DNA from: Streptomyces aurantiacus
GTDB taxonomy: Bacteria > Actinomycetota > Actinomycetes > Streptomycetales > Streptomycetaceae
Reading direction: 5' to 3'
Length of the DNA: 64,000 nt
Assembly: GCF_027107535.1 (NCBI RefSeq)
Contig: NZ_CP114283.1
Span: forward strand, 2,852,001 to 2,916,000
The notes beneath the pieces are model-generated. The model saw only the letters and a list, made by a program, of their open reading frames with translations. It ran no database searches and was not told the origin of the DNA. The translations under genes and the position numbers were made by a program. Below, in pieces: positions 46,974 through 59,928 of the stretch (position 1 is its first letter; the number at the start of each line of letters is the position of its first letter).

Positions 46974-48260
46974 ATGGGCAAGATCCTTATTCGTGGTGCG
47001 CGGGTGCTCGGTGGCGAGCCGCAGGACGTCCTGATCGACGGCGAGACCGTCGCCGCCGTCGGTGCCGGCCTGTCCGCCGAGGGCGCCGAGGTCGTCGAGG
47101 CCGACGGCAAGGTGCTCCTGCCGGGGCTCGTCGACCTGCACACCCATCTGCGCGAGCCCGGCCGCGAGGACTCCGAGACGGTCCTGACCGGCACGCGCGC
47201 CGCCGCGAGCGGCGGCTACACGGCCGTCTTCGCGATGGCCAACACCTTCCCGGTCGCCGACACCGCCGGCGTCGTCGAGCAGGTCTACCGGCTCGGCCGG
47301 GAGCACGGCTACTGCGACGTGCAGCCCATCGGAGCCGTCACCGTCGGCCTGGAGGGCAAGAAGCTCGCCGAACTGGGCGCGATGCACGAGTCCGCCGCCG
47401 GCGTCACCGTCTTCTCGGACGACGGCAAGTGCGTCGACGACGCCGTGATCATGCGACGCGCGCTGGAGTACGTGAAGGCCTTCGGCGGCGTCGTCGCCCA
47501 GCACGCGCAGGAGCCCCGCCTCACCGAGGGCGCCCAGATGAACGAGGGCATCGTCTCCGCGGAACTCGGGCTCGGCGGCTGGCCCGCCGTGGCCGAGGAA
47601 TCGATCATCGCCCGGGACGTGCTGCTCGCGGAGCACGTCGGCTCCCGCGTCCACATCTGCCACCTCTCGACCGCGGGCTCCGTCGAGATCGTGCGGTGGG
47701 CCAAGTCGCGCGGCATCGACGTCACCGCCGAGGTCACCCCGCACCACCTGCTCCTCACCGAGGAGCTGGTGCGCTCGTACAACCCCGTCTACAAGGTCAA
47801 CCCGCCGCTGCGCACCGAGCGCGACGTGCTGGCCCTGCGCGAGGCGCTCGCCGACGGCACGATCGACATCGTCGCCACCGACCACGCCCCCCACCCGCAC
47901 GAGGACAAGGACTGCGAGTGGGCCGCCGCCGCCATGGGCATGGTGGGCCTGGAGACCGCGCTCTCCGTCGTCCAGCAGACGATGGTCGAGACCGGGCTGC
48001 TCGACTGGGCCGGCGTCGCGGACCGCATGTCCCTCAAGCCCGCCGAGATCGGCCGGGCGCAGGGGCACGGCCGTCCCGTCTCGGCAGGTGAGCCCGCCAA
48101 CCTCACGCTGGTCGACACGGCATACCGTGGTGAGGTGGACCCCGCGGGCTTCGCATCGCGCAGCCGCAACACTCCGTACGAGGGTCGTGAGCTGCCGGGC
48201 CGTGTCACGCACACGTGGCTGCGGGGCAGGGCCACGCTCGTCGACGGGAAGCTCGCGTGA
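46974..48260 (+). CDS. pyrC: Dihydroorotase
   Basis: A 428-residue class I dihydroorotase closing carbamoyl aspartate to dihydroorotate. The metal motif LVDLHTHLREPG, further ligand His residues in EVTPHHLLL and HICHLST, and the catalytic Asp in ATDHAPHP are intact. It starts five bases after pyrB and overlaps the next gene by GTGA, consistent with a physical ATCase-DHOase partnership. Confidence 0.95.
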   Translation: MGKILIRGARVLGGEPQDVLIDGETVAAVGAGLSAEGAEVVEADGKVLLPGLVDLHTHLREPGREDSETVLTGTRAAASGGYTAVFAMANTFPVADTAGVVEQVYRLGREHGYCDVQPIGAVTVGLEGKKLAELGAMHESAAGVTVFSDDGKCVDDAVIMRRALEYVKAFGGVVAQHAQEPRLTEGAQMNEGIVSAELGLGGWPAVAEESIIARDVLLAEHVGSRVHICHLSTAGSVEIVRWAKSRGIDVTAEVTPHHLLLTEELVRSYNPVYKVNPPLRTERDVLALREALADGTIDIVATDHAPHPHEDKDCEWAAAAMGMVGLETALSVVQQTMVETGLLDWAGVADRMSLKPAEIGRAQGHGRPVSAGEPANLTLVDTAYRGEVDPAGFASRSRNTPYEGRELPGRVTHTWLRGRATLVDGKLA

Positions 48261-48859
48261 CATCACTCACCCCCCTTGCAGCGGAGATCGCAACCGACCT
48301 CGCAGTCGAACAGAAGTCCGCGGAAGTGACCGACTGGGCCGCCCGGATCGGCTGGCTCGTCGGCCTCGTCCTGTTCGTCGCGCTCGTCTATTGGCTGATG
48401 CGCGAGGGCTGGAAGTGGCGCGGCACGCTGCAGGGCGACCTGCCCGAGCTGCCCGGCGCGCCGGAAGAGCCCGGTGACGCCAGACTGACGGTGCTGTCGA
48501 TGAGCGGCCGCTACCACGGTTCGACCACCGCCGGTCAGTGGCTCGACCGCATCGTGGCGCACGGTCTGGGCACCCGCAGCCGGGTCGAGCTGACACTGAC
48601 GGACGCGGGACTGGACGTCGTACGGCCCGGAGCGGCCGACTTCTTCGTCCCGGCCGAGCGGCTGCGCGAGGCCCGGCTCGACAAGGGCATCGCGGGCAAG
48701 GTCCTCACCGAGGGCGGTCTGCTCGTCGTCACCTGGGAACACGGCGACAGGCTGATCGACTCCGGGTTCCGCTCCGACCGCGCGGCCGAGCACAACGAAT
48801 GGGTCGACACCCTGAACCACATGATCGACAAGAGCAGCGACACGGAAGGCGCACGATGA
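48257..48859 (+). CDS. Conserved PH-like membrane protein of the pyr operon
   Basis: A 200-residue protein with a short N-terminus, one transmembrane helix at about 31-48 ([19 protein letters not shown]) and a soluble beta-rich domain (about 75-190) of PH-like character. Its function is unknown. A membrane protein occupies the same pyrC-carA position in Mycobacterium tuberculosis (Rv1382), so the linkage is old. It overlaps pyrC by GTGA and carA by ATGA, fully embedding it in the operon. Confidence 0.8.
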   Translation: MTSLTPLAAEIATDLAVEQKSAEVTDWAARIGWLVGLVLFVALVYWLMREGWKWRGTLQGDLPELPGAPEEPGDARLTVLSMSGRYHGSTTAGQWLDRIVAHGLGTRSRVELTLTDAGLDVVRPGAADFFVPAERLREARLDKGIAGKVLTEGGLLVVTWEHGDRLIDSGFRSDRAAEHNEWVDTLNHMIDKSSDTEGAR

Positions 48860-50020
48860 CGACCTCCATTGAGGGGACCGCCTCGCAGAGGCAGAAGGCG
48901 GCTCCCGCCGTACTCGTCCTGGAGGACGGCCGGACCTTCCGCGGCCGTGCCTACGGGGCCGTGGGGGTGACGTTCGGGGAGGCGGTGTTCTCCACCGGCA
49001 TGACCGGCTACCAGGAGACCCTCACCGACCCGTCGTACCACCGGCAGGTCGTCGTGATGACCGCCCCGCACGTCGGGAACACCGGCATCAACGACGAGGA
49101 CATGGAGTCCCGGAAGATCTGGGTCTCCGGATACGTCGTACGCGACCCCGCGCGCGTGCCCTCCAGCTGGCGCTCCCGGCGCACGCTGGACGACGAGCTG
49201 GCCGCGCAGGGTGTCGTCGGCATCAGCGGCATCGACACCCGCGCGCTCACCCGCCACCTGCGCGAGCGAGGCGCCATGCGCGTCGGCATCTTCTCCGGCG
49301 GGACCCTGCCCGACGACGCCACCATGCTGGCCGAGGTGCGCCGGGCTCCCGAGATGAAGGGCGCCAACCTCTACGAGGAGGTGGCCACCGAAGAGGCGTA
49401 CGTCGTCCCCGCGATCGGCGAGAAGAAGTACACCGTCGCCGCCGTGGACCTCGGCATCAAGGGCATGACCCCGCACCGCATGGCCGAGCGCGGCATCGAG
49501 GTGCACGTGCTGCCCGCCACCGCGACCGTCGAGGAGATCTACGCGGTCGCCCCGGACGGCGTGTTCTTCTCCAACGGCCCCGGCGACCCGGAGCAGGCCG
49601 AGCACCCGGTCGCCCTGATGCGTGCCGTGCTGGAGCGGAAGACGCCCCTGTTCGGCATCTGTTTCGGCAACCAGATCCTCGGCCGCGCCCTCGGCTTCGG
49701 CACCTACAAGCTCAAGTACGGGCACCGGGGCATCAACCAGCCCGTGCAGGACCGTACGACCGGCAAGGTCGAGGTCACCGCGCACAATCACGGCTTCGCC
49801 GTCGACGCGCCGCTCGACAAGGTCTCGGAGACCCCCTACGGGCGGGCCGAGGTCAGCCACGTCTGCCTGAACGACCAGGTCGTCGAGGGGCTGCAGCTGC
49901 TCGACCAGCCCGCGTTCAGCGTCCAGTACCACCCCGAGGCGGCAGCGGGCCCGCACGACGCCGCCTACCTGTTCGACCGCTTCACGTCTTTGATGAACAC
50001 CGTCCTGATGGAGGGCCAGC

Positions 50021-50028
<8 letters not shown>
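48856..50028 (+). CDS. carA: Carbamoyl phosphate synthase small subunit
   Basis: A 390-residue glutaminase subunit that feeds ammonia to CarB. The N-terminal domain has [22 protein letters not shown]. The C-terminal class I glutaminase has the nucleophile Cys in [15 protein letters not shown] and the His-Glu pair in YHPEAAAGP. It overlaps the PH-like gene by ATGA and carB by eight bases. Confidence 0.96.
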
Positions 50029-53329
<3,301 letters not shown>

Positions 53330-53336
53330 CAGCCCT

Positions 53337-53366
53337 GAGGGGGACACCGGAAACGGTGTCCCCCTC
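53337..53366 (+). terminator. Intrinsic hairpin between carB and pyrD
   Basis: GAGGGGGACACCG (53337-53349) and CGGTGTCCCCCTC (53354-53366) form a perfect 13-bp stem with a GNRA tetraloop gaaa, 7 bases after the carB stop. It would be a normal terminator, yet pyrD-pyrF follow 31 bases later without room for a long promoter. Confidence 0.65.
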
Positions 53367-53396
53367 TCTGTGAGGCTGCGTAAGGACAAACTGATC

Positions 53397-54506
53397 ATGT
53401 ACAAGCTCTTCTTCCGGCTCGTCTTCCAGCGGATGGACCCGGAGCAGGCCCACCACCTGGCCTTCCGCTGGATCCGGCTCGCCGTCCGCGTGCCCGTCCT
53501 GCGGACCTTCGTCGCCGCCGTGCTCGCGCCCCGTCACAAGGAGCTGCGCACCGAGGCGTTCGGGCTGCGCATGCACGGCCCCTTCGGACTCGCGGCGGGC
53601 TTCGACAAGAACGCCGTGGCCATCGACGGGATGTCGATGCTCGGCTTCGACCACGTCGAGATCGGCACCGTCACGGGGGAGCCGCAGCCCGGCAACCCGA
53701 GGAAGCGGCTGTTCCGCCTCGTGCCGGACCGCGCGCTGATCAACCGCATGGGCTTCAACAACGAGGGTTCCAAGGCCGTGGCGGAGCGCCTGGCCTCCCG
53801 TACGCCCGTCTTCAGGACGGTCGTGGGCGTCAACATCGGCAAGACCAAGGTCGTCCCGGAGGCCGAGGCCGCCGCCGACTACGTGAAGTCCACCGAACGG
53901 CTGGCCGCGCACGCCGACTACCTCGTGGTCAACGTCAGCTCCCCGAACACGCCGGGCCTGCGCAACCTCCAGGCCACGGAGTCGCTGCGCCCCCTGCTGA
54001 CCGCCGTCCGCGAGGCCGCCGACCGGACCGTGACCACGCGCCGCGTGCCGCTGCTCGTGAAGATCGCGCCCGACCTCGCCGACGAGGACGTCGACGCCGT
54101 GGCCGACCTCGCCGTCGAACTCGGCCTGGACGGGATCATCGCCACGAACACCACCATCGCGCGCGAGGGGCTCCGTCTGGAATCCGGACCCGCCCTGATC
54201 GAGGAGACCGGCGGACTCTCGGGCGCCCCCCTGAAGTCGCGCTCCCTGGAGGTGCTGCGCCGCCTCTACGCGCGCGTGGGGGACAGGATCACCCTCGTGG
54301 GCGTCGGCGGGATCGAGAACGCTGAGGACGCCTGGCAGCGCATCCTGGCCGGCGCCACGCTCGTCCAGGGCTACAGCGCGTTCGTCTACGAAGGCCCGTT
54401 CTGGGGCCGCGCGATCCACAAGGGCCTCGCCGCCCGCCTGCGCACCAGCCCGTACGCCACCCTCGCCGACGCGGTCGGCGCCGACGTAAGGAGCACGACG
54501 GTATGA
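53397..54506 (+). CDS. pyrD: Dihydroorotate dehydrogenase (quinone), class 2
   Basis: A 369-residue membrane-associated flavoenzyme that oxidises dihydroorotate with quinone. The N-terminal amphipathic helices [20 protein letters not shown] mark class 2, and the catalytic Ser is in [18 protein letters not shown]-binding blocks such as GIIATNTT and [13 protein letters not shown] are present. The ATG at 53397 is chosen over the frame start at 53370 because AAGGA lies ten bases upstream and the family N-terminus begins there. It overlaps pyrF by ATGA. Confidence 0.95.
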   Translation: MYKLFFRLVFQRMDPEQAHHLAFRWIRLAVRVPVLRTFVAAVLAPRHKELRTEAFGLRMHGPFGLAAGFDKNAVAIDGMSMLGFDHVEIGTVTGEPQPGNPRKRLFRLVPDRALINRMGFNNEGSKAVAERLASRTPVFRTVVGVNIGKTKVVPEAEAAADYVKSTERLAAHADYLVVNVSSPNTPGLRNLQATESLRPLLTAVREAADRTVTTRRVPLLVKIAPDLADEDVDAVADLAVELGLDGIIATNTTIAREGLRLESGPALIEETGGLSGAPLKSRSLEVLRRLYARVGDRITLVGVGGIENAEDAWQRILAGATLVQGYSAFVYEGPFWGRAIHKGLAARLRTSPYATLADAVGADVRSTTV

Positions 54507-55351
54507 CCGGGTCATTCGGAGCGCGGCTGCGCCGTGCCATGGACGAGCGGGGGCCGCTGTGCGTCGGCATCGACCCGCATGCCTCCCTGCTCGCGGACTG
54601 GGGCCTGAACGACGACATCGCGGGCCTGGAGCGCTTCAGCCGCACCGTCGTGGAGGCACTGGCGGACCGGGTCGCCGTACTGAAGCCGCAGAGCGCGTTC
54701 TTCGAGCGCTTCGGGTCCCGCGGCGTGGCCGTGCTGGAGAAGTCCGTCGAGGAGGCGCGCGCGGCCGGGGCGCTGGTCGTCATGGACGCCAAGCGCGGTG
54801 ACATCGGCTCCACCATGGCGGCCTACGCCGCCGCCTTCCTCGAGAAGGGCTCCCCGCTCTTCTCGGACGCGCTGACCGTCTCGCCGTACCTCGGTTACGG
54901 GTCGCTGAAGCCGGCGGTCGAGCTCGCGCGGGCGAGCGGCTCCGGTCTGTTCGTGCTCGCCCTCACCTCCAACCCGGAGGGTGCCGAGGTGCAGCACGCG
55001 GTACGCCCCGAGGACACCGCCCTGCGGAACGTGGGCGCGACCGTGCTGGCCCATCTCGCCGAGGAGAACGCGGGGGAGGAGCCGATGGGCTCCTTCGGCG
55101 CGGTCGTCGGCGCCACGCTCGGCGATCTGTCCTCCTACGACCTGGACATCAACGGACCGCTCCTCGCCCCCGGGATCGGCGCCCAGGGGGCGACCCCGGC
55201 CGACCTTCCCCGGGTCTTCGGCGCGGCGGTGCGCCAGGTGGTGCCGAACGTCAGCCGGGGTGTTCTGCGTCACGGACCCGACATCGCCGCGCTACGCGCG
55301 TCATCGGATCTCTTCGCGGAGGAGATCAGGGCGGCGGTCGGGACCGCGTAA
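54503..55351 (+). CDS. pyrF: Orotidine 5'-phosphate decarboxylase (type 2)
   Basis: A 282-residue TIM-barrel enzyme that makes UMP. The catalytic Lys-Asp network is in [16 protein letters not shown], and the type 2 (long, mycobacterial-like) form is shown by the length and by [17 protein letters not shown]. It overlaps pyrD by ATGA and ends the UMP pathway genes. orotate phosphoribosyltransferase (pyrE) is not in the window, as usual for Streptomyces. Confidence 0.95.
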   Translation: MTGSFGARLRRAMDERGPLCVGIDPHASLLADWGLNDDIAGLERFSRTVVEALADRVAVLKPQSAFFERFGSRGVAVLEKSVEEARAAGALVVMDAKRGDIGSTMAAYAAAFLEKGSPLFSDALTVSPYLGYGSLKPAVELARASGSGLFVLALTSNPEGAEVQHAVRPEDTALRNVGATVLAHLAEENAGEEPMGSFGAVVGATLGDLSSYDLDINGPLLAPGIGAQGATPADLPRVFGAAVRQVVPNVSRGVLRHGPDIAALRASSDLFAEEIRAAVGTA

Positions 55352-55468
55352 CGCTCTGGGCAGGAGTCCTCGGAGCGTCCCGCGTCTGAATACATCCTCA
55401 AATCCGGGCCGTTTTGTCGTAAATGTCGGACTCGATGGAGGCTGACCAGGACTTTTCCGCTGTTCTCG

Positions 55469-55497
55469 CTGACTCCGGCGGACTTGCCCGCTAGTCT
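55469..55497 (+). promoter_or_regulatory. Candidate promoter of mihF
   Basis: CTGACT (55469-55474), a 17-base spacer and TAGTCT (55492-55497) lie about 140 bases upstream of the mihF start. The leader contains a GC-rich stem near 55510-55540. The rest of the 288-base gap after pyrF (55352-55639) shows nothing I can name. Confidence 0.4.
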
Positions 55498-55639
55498 CCG
55501 ACGAGTGGGAGCACCCCCCGCGCTCTCAGTGGAGCGGGGGAGGACGGGCAAGAGCGTTGCTCGTTGCTCCCCAGGTGTGGGGCGACTAGGTTCCTCACCG
55601 GTCCGTATCCGACAGTTCGACATCCGAGGTGACGTAGGC

Positions 55640-55963
55640 GTGGCTCTTCCGCCCCTTACCCCTGAACAGCGCGCAGCCGCGCTCGAAAAGGCCGCCGCGG
55701 CTCGCCGGGAGCGGGCCGAGGTCAAGAATCGACTCAAGCACTCCGGCGCCTCCCTTCACGAGGTCATCAAGCAGGGTCAGGAGAACGATGTCATCGGCAA
55801 GATGAAGGTCTCCGCTCTCCTCGAGTCCCTGCCGGGCGTGGGCAAGGTCCGCGCCAAGCAGATCATGGAACGACTCGGGATCTCCGAAAGTCGCCGTGTG
55901 CGGGGTCTCGGCTCCAATCAGATCGCCTCCTTGGAGCGCGAGTTCGGCGGCGGCGCCGCCTGA
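55640..55963 (+). CDS. mihF: Actinobacterial integration host factor (sIHF/MihF)
   Basis: A 107-residue nucleoid-associated protein, essential in mycobacteria and needed for normal development and antibiotic production in Streptomyces. A long N-terminal helix ([28 protein letters not shown]) is followed by a helix-two-turns-helix DNA-binding domain with [21 protein letters not shown] and [12 protein letters not shown]. The GTG at 55640 has GAGGT nine bases upstream and gives exactly the length of S. coelicolor sIHF; the frame runs open from 55484. It precedes gmk and rpoZ, the usual order. Confidence 0.96.
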   Translation: MALPPLTPEQRAAALEKAAAARRERAEVKNRLKHSGASLHEVIKQGQENDVIGKMKVSALLESLPGVGKVRAKQIMERLGISESRRVRGLGSNQIASLEREFGGGAA

Positions 55964-56001
55964 CGTTCTCGGGCACCCCCGAGAACCTGGATAATCGGTG
56001 C

Positions 56002-56595
56002 ATGGCTGCAACACCCCGGGGGACGACCCCCGTACCCCCGGACGTACGTCCGCGGCTGACCGTGCTCTCCGGCCCCTCAGGGGTCGGCAAGAGCACGGTC
56101 GTCGCCCATATGCGCAAGGAACACCCCGAGGTCTGGCTCTCGGTGTCGGCGACGACCCGAAAGCCGCGCCCCGGGGAGAAGCACGGCGTCCACTACTTCT
56201 TCGTCAGTGACGAGGAGATGGACAAGCTGATCGCCAACGGCGAGCTGCTCGAATGGGCGGAGTTCGCGGGCAACCGCTACGGGACTCCGCGCACGGCCGT
56301 GCTCGAACGGCTGGAGTCCGGTGAGCCGGTCCTCCTGGAGATCGACCTCCAGGGAGCCCGGCAGGTCCGCGAGTCCATGTCGGACGCCCTGCTGGTGTTC
56401 CTGGCTCCTCCCTCCTGGGAGGAGCTCGTGCGCCGGCTCACCGGGCGGGGCACCGAGCCGCCCGAGGTGATCGAGCGCCGGCTGGAGGCCGCCAAGATCG
56501 AGCTGGCGGCCGAGCCGGAGTTCGACGAGACCCTGGTCAACACCTCTGTCGAGGACGTGGCGCGCGAGCTGCTAGCCTTGACGGAAGTTGTTTGA
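56002..56595 (+). CDS. gmk: Guanylate kinase
   Basis: A 197-residue GMP kinase. It shows the P-loop GPSGVGKST, the GMP-binding [22 protein letters not shown] and [11 protein letters not shown], and the lid region [18 protein letters not shown]. It lies 38 bases after mihF and 49 before rpoZ, linking GTP supply with RNA polymerase. Confidence 0.95.
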   Translation: MAATPRGTTPVPPDVRPRLTVLSGPSGVGKSTVVAHMRKEHPEVWLSVSATTRKPRPGEKHGVHYFFVSDEEMDKLIANGELLEWAEFAGNRYGTPRTAVLERLESGEPVLLEIDLQGARQVRESMSDALLVFLAPPSWEELVRRLTGRGTEPPEVIERRLEAAKIELAAEPEFDETLVNTSVEDVARELLALTEVV

Positions 56596-56644
56596 TCTTT
56601 CAGGTCACCTTTAAGGTCAATTTCCACCTTTCGGAAGGCAGAGC

Positions 56645-56917
56645 GTGTCCTCTTCCATCACCGCGCCCGAGGGCATCATCAACCCTCCGATCGACGAGCT
56701 CCTCGAGGCAACCGACTCGAAGTACAGCCTCGTGATCTACGCGGCCAAGCGTGCCCGCCAGATCAACGCGTACTACTCGCAGCTCGGTGAAGGTCTCCTT
56801 GAGTACGTCGGTCCCCTCGTCGACACGCACGTCCACGAGAAGCCGCTCTCCATCGCCCTGCGCGAGATCAACGCGGGTCTGCTGACGTCGGAGGCCATCG
56901 AGGGCCCGGCTCAGTAA
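56645..56917 (+). CDS. rpoZ: RNA polymerase omega subunit
   Basis: A 90-residue omega that helps fold and assemble beta-prime. The conserved [31 protein letters not shown] block fills its first half (read as [17 protein letters not shown] and [13 protein letters not shown]). The GTG at 56645 has GGAAGG upstream. It is followed by a 15-bp terminator before coaBC. Confidence 0.95.
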   Translation: MSSSITAPEGIINPPIDELLEATDSKYSLVIYAAKRARQINAYYSQLGEGLLEYVGPLVDTHVHEKPLSIALREINAGLLTSEAIEGPAQ

Positions 56918-56942
56918 TATTTTCAGCTTGCGGTTCGTTCAT

Positions 56943-56977
56943 CCACAGGCCCGGCAGTACGACTGCCGGGCCTGTGG
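56943..56977 (+). terminator. Intrinsic terminator after rpoZ
   Basis: CCACAGGCCCGGCAG (56943-56957) and CTGCCGGGCCTGTGG (56963-56977) form a perfect 15-bp stem with loop tacga. Confidence 0.7.
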
Positions 56978-57019
56978 TGTGTGATGGAGGCGTACGTTTT
57001 CCGAGGTCCGGGGAGAGAC

Positions 57020-58222
57020 GTGGACAAGCCGAAGGTCGTCCTGGGGGTCAGCGGCGGCATCGCCGCCTACAAGGCGTGCGAGCTGCTGCGCCGGCTGACC
57101 GAGTCGGGGCACGACGTGCGCGTCGTGCCGACCGAGTCCGCGCTGCACTTCGTCGGCGCCGCGACCTGGTCCGCCCTCTCGGGCCATCCCGTCTCGACCG
57201 AGGTCTGGTCGGACGTGCACGAGGTGCCGCACGTGCGCATCGGGCAGGCGGCCGACCTGGTCGTCGTCGCCCCCGCCACCGCGGACATGCTGGCGAAGGC
57301 GGCCCACGGCCTGGCCGACGACCTCCTCACGAACACCCTGCTCACCGCCCGCTGTCCGGTCGTCTTCGCGCCCGCCATGCACACCGAGATGTGGGAACAC
57401 CCGGCCACCCAGGAGAACGTGGCGACGCTGCGCCGCCGGGGTGCCGTCGTCATCGACCCCGCCGTGGGGCGCCTGACCGGCGTGGACACGGGCAAGGGGC
57501 GCCTGCCGGACCCGTCGGAGATCTTCGAGACCTGTCGCCGGGTGCTCGCGCGGGGGGCGGCCGAGCCGGACCTCGCCGGCCGGCACGTCGTCGTCAGCGC
57601 GGGCGGCACTCGTGAGCCGCTCGACCCGGTCCGCTTCCTCGGCAACCGTTCCTCCGGGAAGCAGGGGTACGCCCTCGCGCGCACCGCCGCGGCCCGGGGC
57701 GCCCGGGTCACGCTGATCGCCGCGAACACCCAGATGCCGGATCCGGCGGGTGTCGACGTCATCCAGGTCGGGACCGCCGTGCAGTTGCGCGAGGCCGTGC
57801 TCAAGGCGGCCCCGGACGCCGACGCCGTGGTGATGGCCGCGGCGGTGGCCGACTTCCGGCCTGCTGCATACGCGGCGGGAAAGATCAAGAAGAAGGACGG
57901 CCGGGAACCGGAGCCCATCGTTCTCGTTCGTAATCCGGACATCCTCGCGGAGATCTCGGCGGAGCGTGCCCGCTCGGGCCAGGTGGTCGTCGGCTTCGCC
58001 GCCGAGACCGACGACGTCCTGGCCAACGGCCGGACGAAGCTCCGCCGCAAGGGCTGCGACCTCCTCGTCGTCAACGAGGTCGGGGAGCGCAAGACGTTCG
58101 GCTCCGAGGAGAACGAGGCGGTCGTGCTGGGCGCCGACGGAAGCGAGACACCCGTGCCCCACGGGCCCAAGGAAGCACTGGCCGAAACCGTGTGGGACCT
58201 CGTGGTGCGCCGCTTCGGGTGA
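57020..58222 (+). CDS. coaBC: Bifunctional phosphopantothenoylcysteine decarboxylase / phosphopantothenate-cysteine ligase
   Basis: A 400-residue CoaBC for two steps of coenzyme A synthesis. The N-terminal flavoprotein decarboxylase (about 1-185) has VLGVSGGIAAYKACELL, ATADMLAKAAHGLADDLL and the substrate-clamp motif as PAMHTEMW, where the classic PxMNxxMW Asn is His. The C-terminal ligase has the VVSAGGTREPLDPVRF start and MAAAVADFRP. The GTG at 57020 follows GGGAGAG five bases upstream; a longer frame opens at 56981. It has the rpoZ terminator upstream. Confidence 0.94.
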   Translation: MDKPKVVLGVSGGIAAYKACELLRRLTESGHDVRVVPTESALHFVGAATWSALSGHPVSTEVWSDVHEVPHVRIGQAADLVVVAPATADMLAKAAHGLADDLLTNTLLTARCPVVFAPAMHTEMWEHPATQENVATLRRRGAVVIDPAVGRLTGVDTGKGRLPDPSEIFETCRRVLARGAAEPDLAGRHVVVSAGGTREPLDPVRFLGNRSSGKQGYALARTAAARGARVTLIAANTQMPDPAGVDVIQVGTAVQLREAVLKAAPDADAVVMAAAVADFRPAAYAAGKIKKKDGREPEPIVLVRNPDILAEISAERARSGQVVVGFAAETDDVLANGRTKLRRKGCDLLVVNEVGERKTFGSEENEAVVLGADGSETPVPHGPKEALAETVWDLVVRRFG

Positions 58223-58459
58223 ACGTCTCATTCGCTCCAGGAGACCCCTCGAAACCGGCGCACAAGGGTGTGGGAACCTGGCGGAGACGGTTCATCGTGT
58301 CGCAGAATGCCCGTGCCGCAGGTCACAGCGCTTCCGAGAGGCGAGACAGTGGCCCTGTGGCGGAGTGCGACCGATAAACTGTTCTCGGACGACGCCGGGC
58401 GCAGCTCCCGGCCGTCCGCCAATGATCAGCCAGCAGCCGCTGCAACCCCAGGGAGCGTT
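58223..58459. other. Gap upstream of metK
   Basis: These 237 bases hold no gene. A TAAACT at 58374-58379 could be a -10, but no matching -35 is seen. I looked for SAM riboswitch cores and found none I could support. Confidence 0.3.
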
Positions 58460-59683
58460 GTGTCCCGTCGCCTGTTCACCTCGGAGTCCGTGACCGAGGG
58501 TCACCCCGACAAGATCGCTGACCAGATCAGCGACACCATCCTCGACGCGCTTCTGCGTGAGGACCCGACGTCTCGGGTCGCCGTCGAGACCCTGATCACG
58601 ACCGGCCTCGTGCACGTGGCCGGCGAGGTCACGACCAAGGCCTACGCACCGATCGCGCAGCTCGTGCGCGACAAGATCCTCGAGATCGGCTACGACTCGT
58701 CGAAGAAGGGCTTCGACGGAGCGTCCTGCGGCGTGTCCGTGTCGATCGGCGCCCAGTCCCCCGACATCGCGCAGGGCGTCGACACGGCGTACGAGAAGCG
58801 GGTCGAGGGTGCCGCCGCAGGTGACGAGGACGACGAGCTCGACAAGCAGGGTGCCGGCGACCAGGGCCTGATGTTCGGCTACGCGACGGACGAGACCCCG
58901 GAGCTCATGCCGCTCCCGATCCACCTCGCGCACCGCCTCTCCCGCCGCCTGTCCGACGTCCGCAAGAACGGGACGATCCCGTACCTGCGCCCCGACGGCA
59001 AAACCCAGGTCACCATCGAGTACGACGGCGACAAGGCGGTCCGCCTGGACACGGTCGTCGTCTCCTCGCAGCACGCGTCGGACATCGACCTGGACTCGCT
59101 GCTCGCGCCCGACATCCGCGAGTTCGTGGTGGAGCCCGAGCTGAAGGCGCTCCTGGACGACGGCATCAAGCTGGAGACCGAGGGCTACCGCCTCCTGGTG
59201 AACCCGACCGGCCGTTTCGAGATCGGCGGCCCGATGGGCGACGCCGGCCTCACCGGCCGCAAGATCATCATCGACACGTACGGCGGCATGGCCCGCCACG
59301 GCGGCGGCGCCTTCTCCGGCAAGGACCCGTCCAAGGTCGACCGCTCCGCCGCGTACGCCATGCGCTGGGTCGCCAAGAACGTCGTGGCGGCGGGCCTCGC
59401 CACCCGCTGCGAGGTCCAGGTGGCGTACGCGATCGGCAAGGCCGAGCCCGTCGGTCTGTTCGTCGAGACCTTCGGTACCGCCAAGGTCGACGCGGAGAAG
59501 ATCGAGGCGGCCATCTCCGAGGTCTTCGACCTCCGCCCGGCCGCGATCATCCGCGACCTCGACCTGCTGCGGCCGATCTACGCGCAGACCGCCGCGTACG
59601 GCCACTTCGGGCGTGCGCTGCCCGACTTCACGTGGGAGAAGACGGACCGGGTGGACGCACTGCGGAAGGCCGCGGGGCTCTAG
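58460..59683 (+). CDS. metK: S-adenosylmethionine synthetase
   Basis: A 407-residue enzyme making SAM from methionine and ATP. The N-terminal [21 protein letters not shown], the central [16 protein letters not shown] and the ATP loop [19 protein letters not shown] are complete. A short acidic insert ([13 protein letters not shown]) precedes the central motif and accounts for the slight excess length. The GTG at 58460 has GGGAG upstream; the frame runs open from 58268. Confidence 0.96.
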   Translation: MSRRLFTSESVTEGHPDKIADQISDTILDALLREDPTSRVAVETLITTGLVHVAGEVTTKAYAPIAQLVRDKILEIGYDSSKKGFDGASCGVSVSIGAQSPDIAQGVDTAYEKRVEGAAAGDEDDELDKQGAGDQGLMFGYATDETPELMPLPIHLAHRLSRRLSDVRKNGTIPYLRPDGKTQVTIEYDGDKAVRLDTVVVSSQHASDIDLDSLLAPDIREFVVEPELKALLDDGIKLETEGYRLLVNPTGRFEIGGPMGDAGLTGRKIIIDTYGGMARHGGGAFSGKDPSKVDRSAAYAMRWVAKNVVAAGLATRCEVQVAYAIGKAEPVGLFVETFGTAKVDAEKIEAAISEVFDLRPAAIIRDLDLLRPIYAQTAAYGHFGRALPDFTWEKTDRVDALRKAAGL

Positions 59684-59698
59684 TACCGCCGCACTCGG

Positions 59699-59732
59699 CG
59701 AGGCCCGGCACCCCTCGGGGTGCCGGGCCTCG
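59699..59732 (+). terminator. Intrinsic terminator after metK
   Basis: CGAGGCCCGGCACCCC (59699-59714) and GGGGTGCCGGGCCTCG (59717-59732) form a stem of about 15 bp with a tight loop, followed by gtgttt. Confidence 0.7.
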
Positions 59733-59928
59733 GTGTTTCACGCCGCGGGTGCCACCGAACCGGCCGACCCGTCTGCATGAAGTTCCGTACGCCGAGGGCC
59801 TCCCGGTGCGCCGGCCGCGCTCACTCCGGTGGAGTGTGCACAGTGCCTGCGGAGAGGGGGGCATGAAGGGCTGCCGGACTGATCCCGGGGGCGCGGCGGT
59901 GTCAGTGCGGTCTGGTAGGAATGCAGCT

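Noticed and set aside
58223..58459. SAM riboswitch upstream of metK
   Set aside because: I could not find the conserved core of SAM-I, SAM-II or SAM-IV, or the pairing needed.
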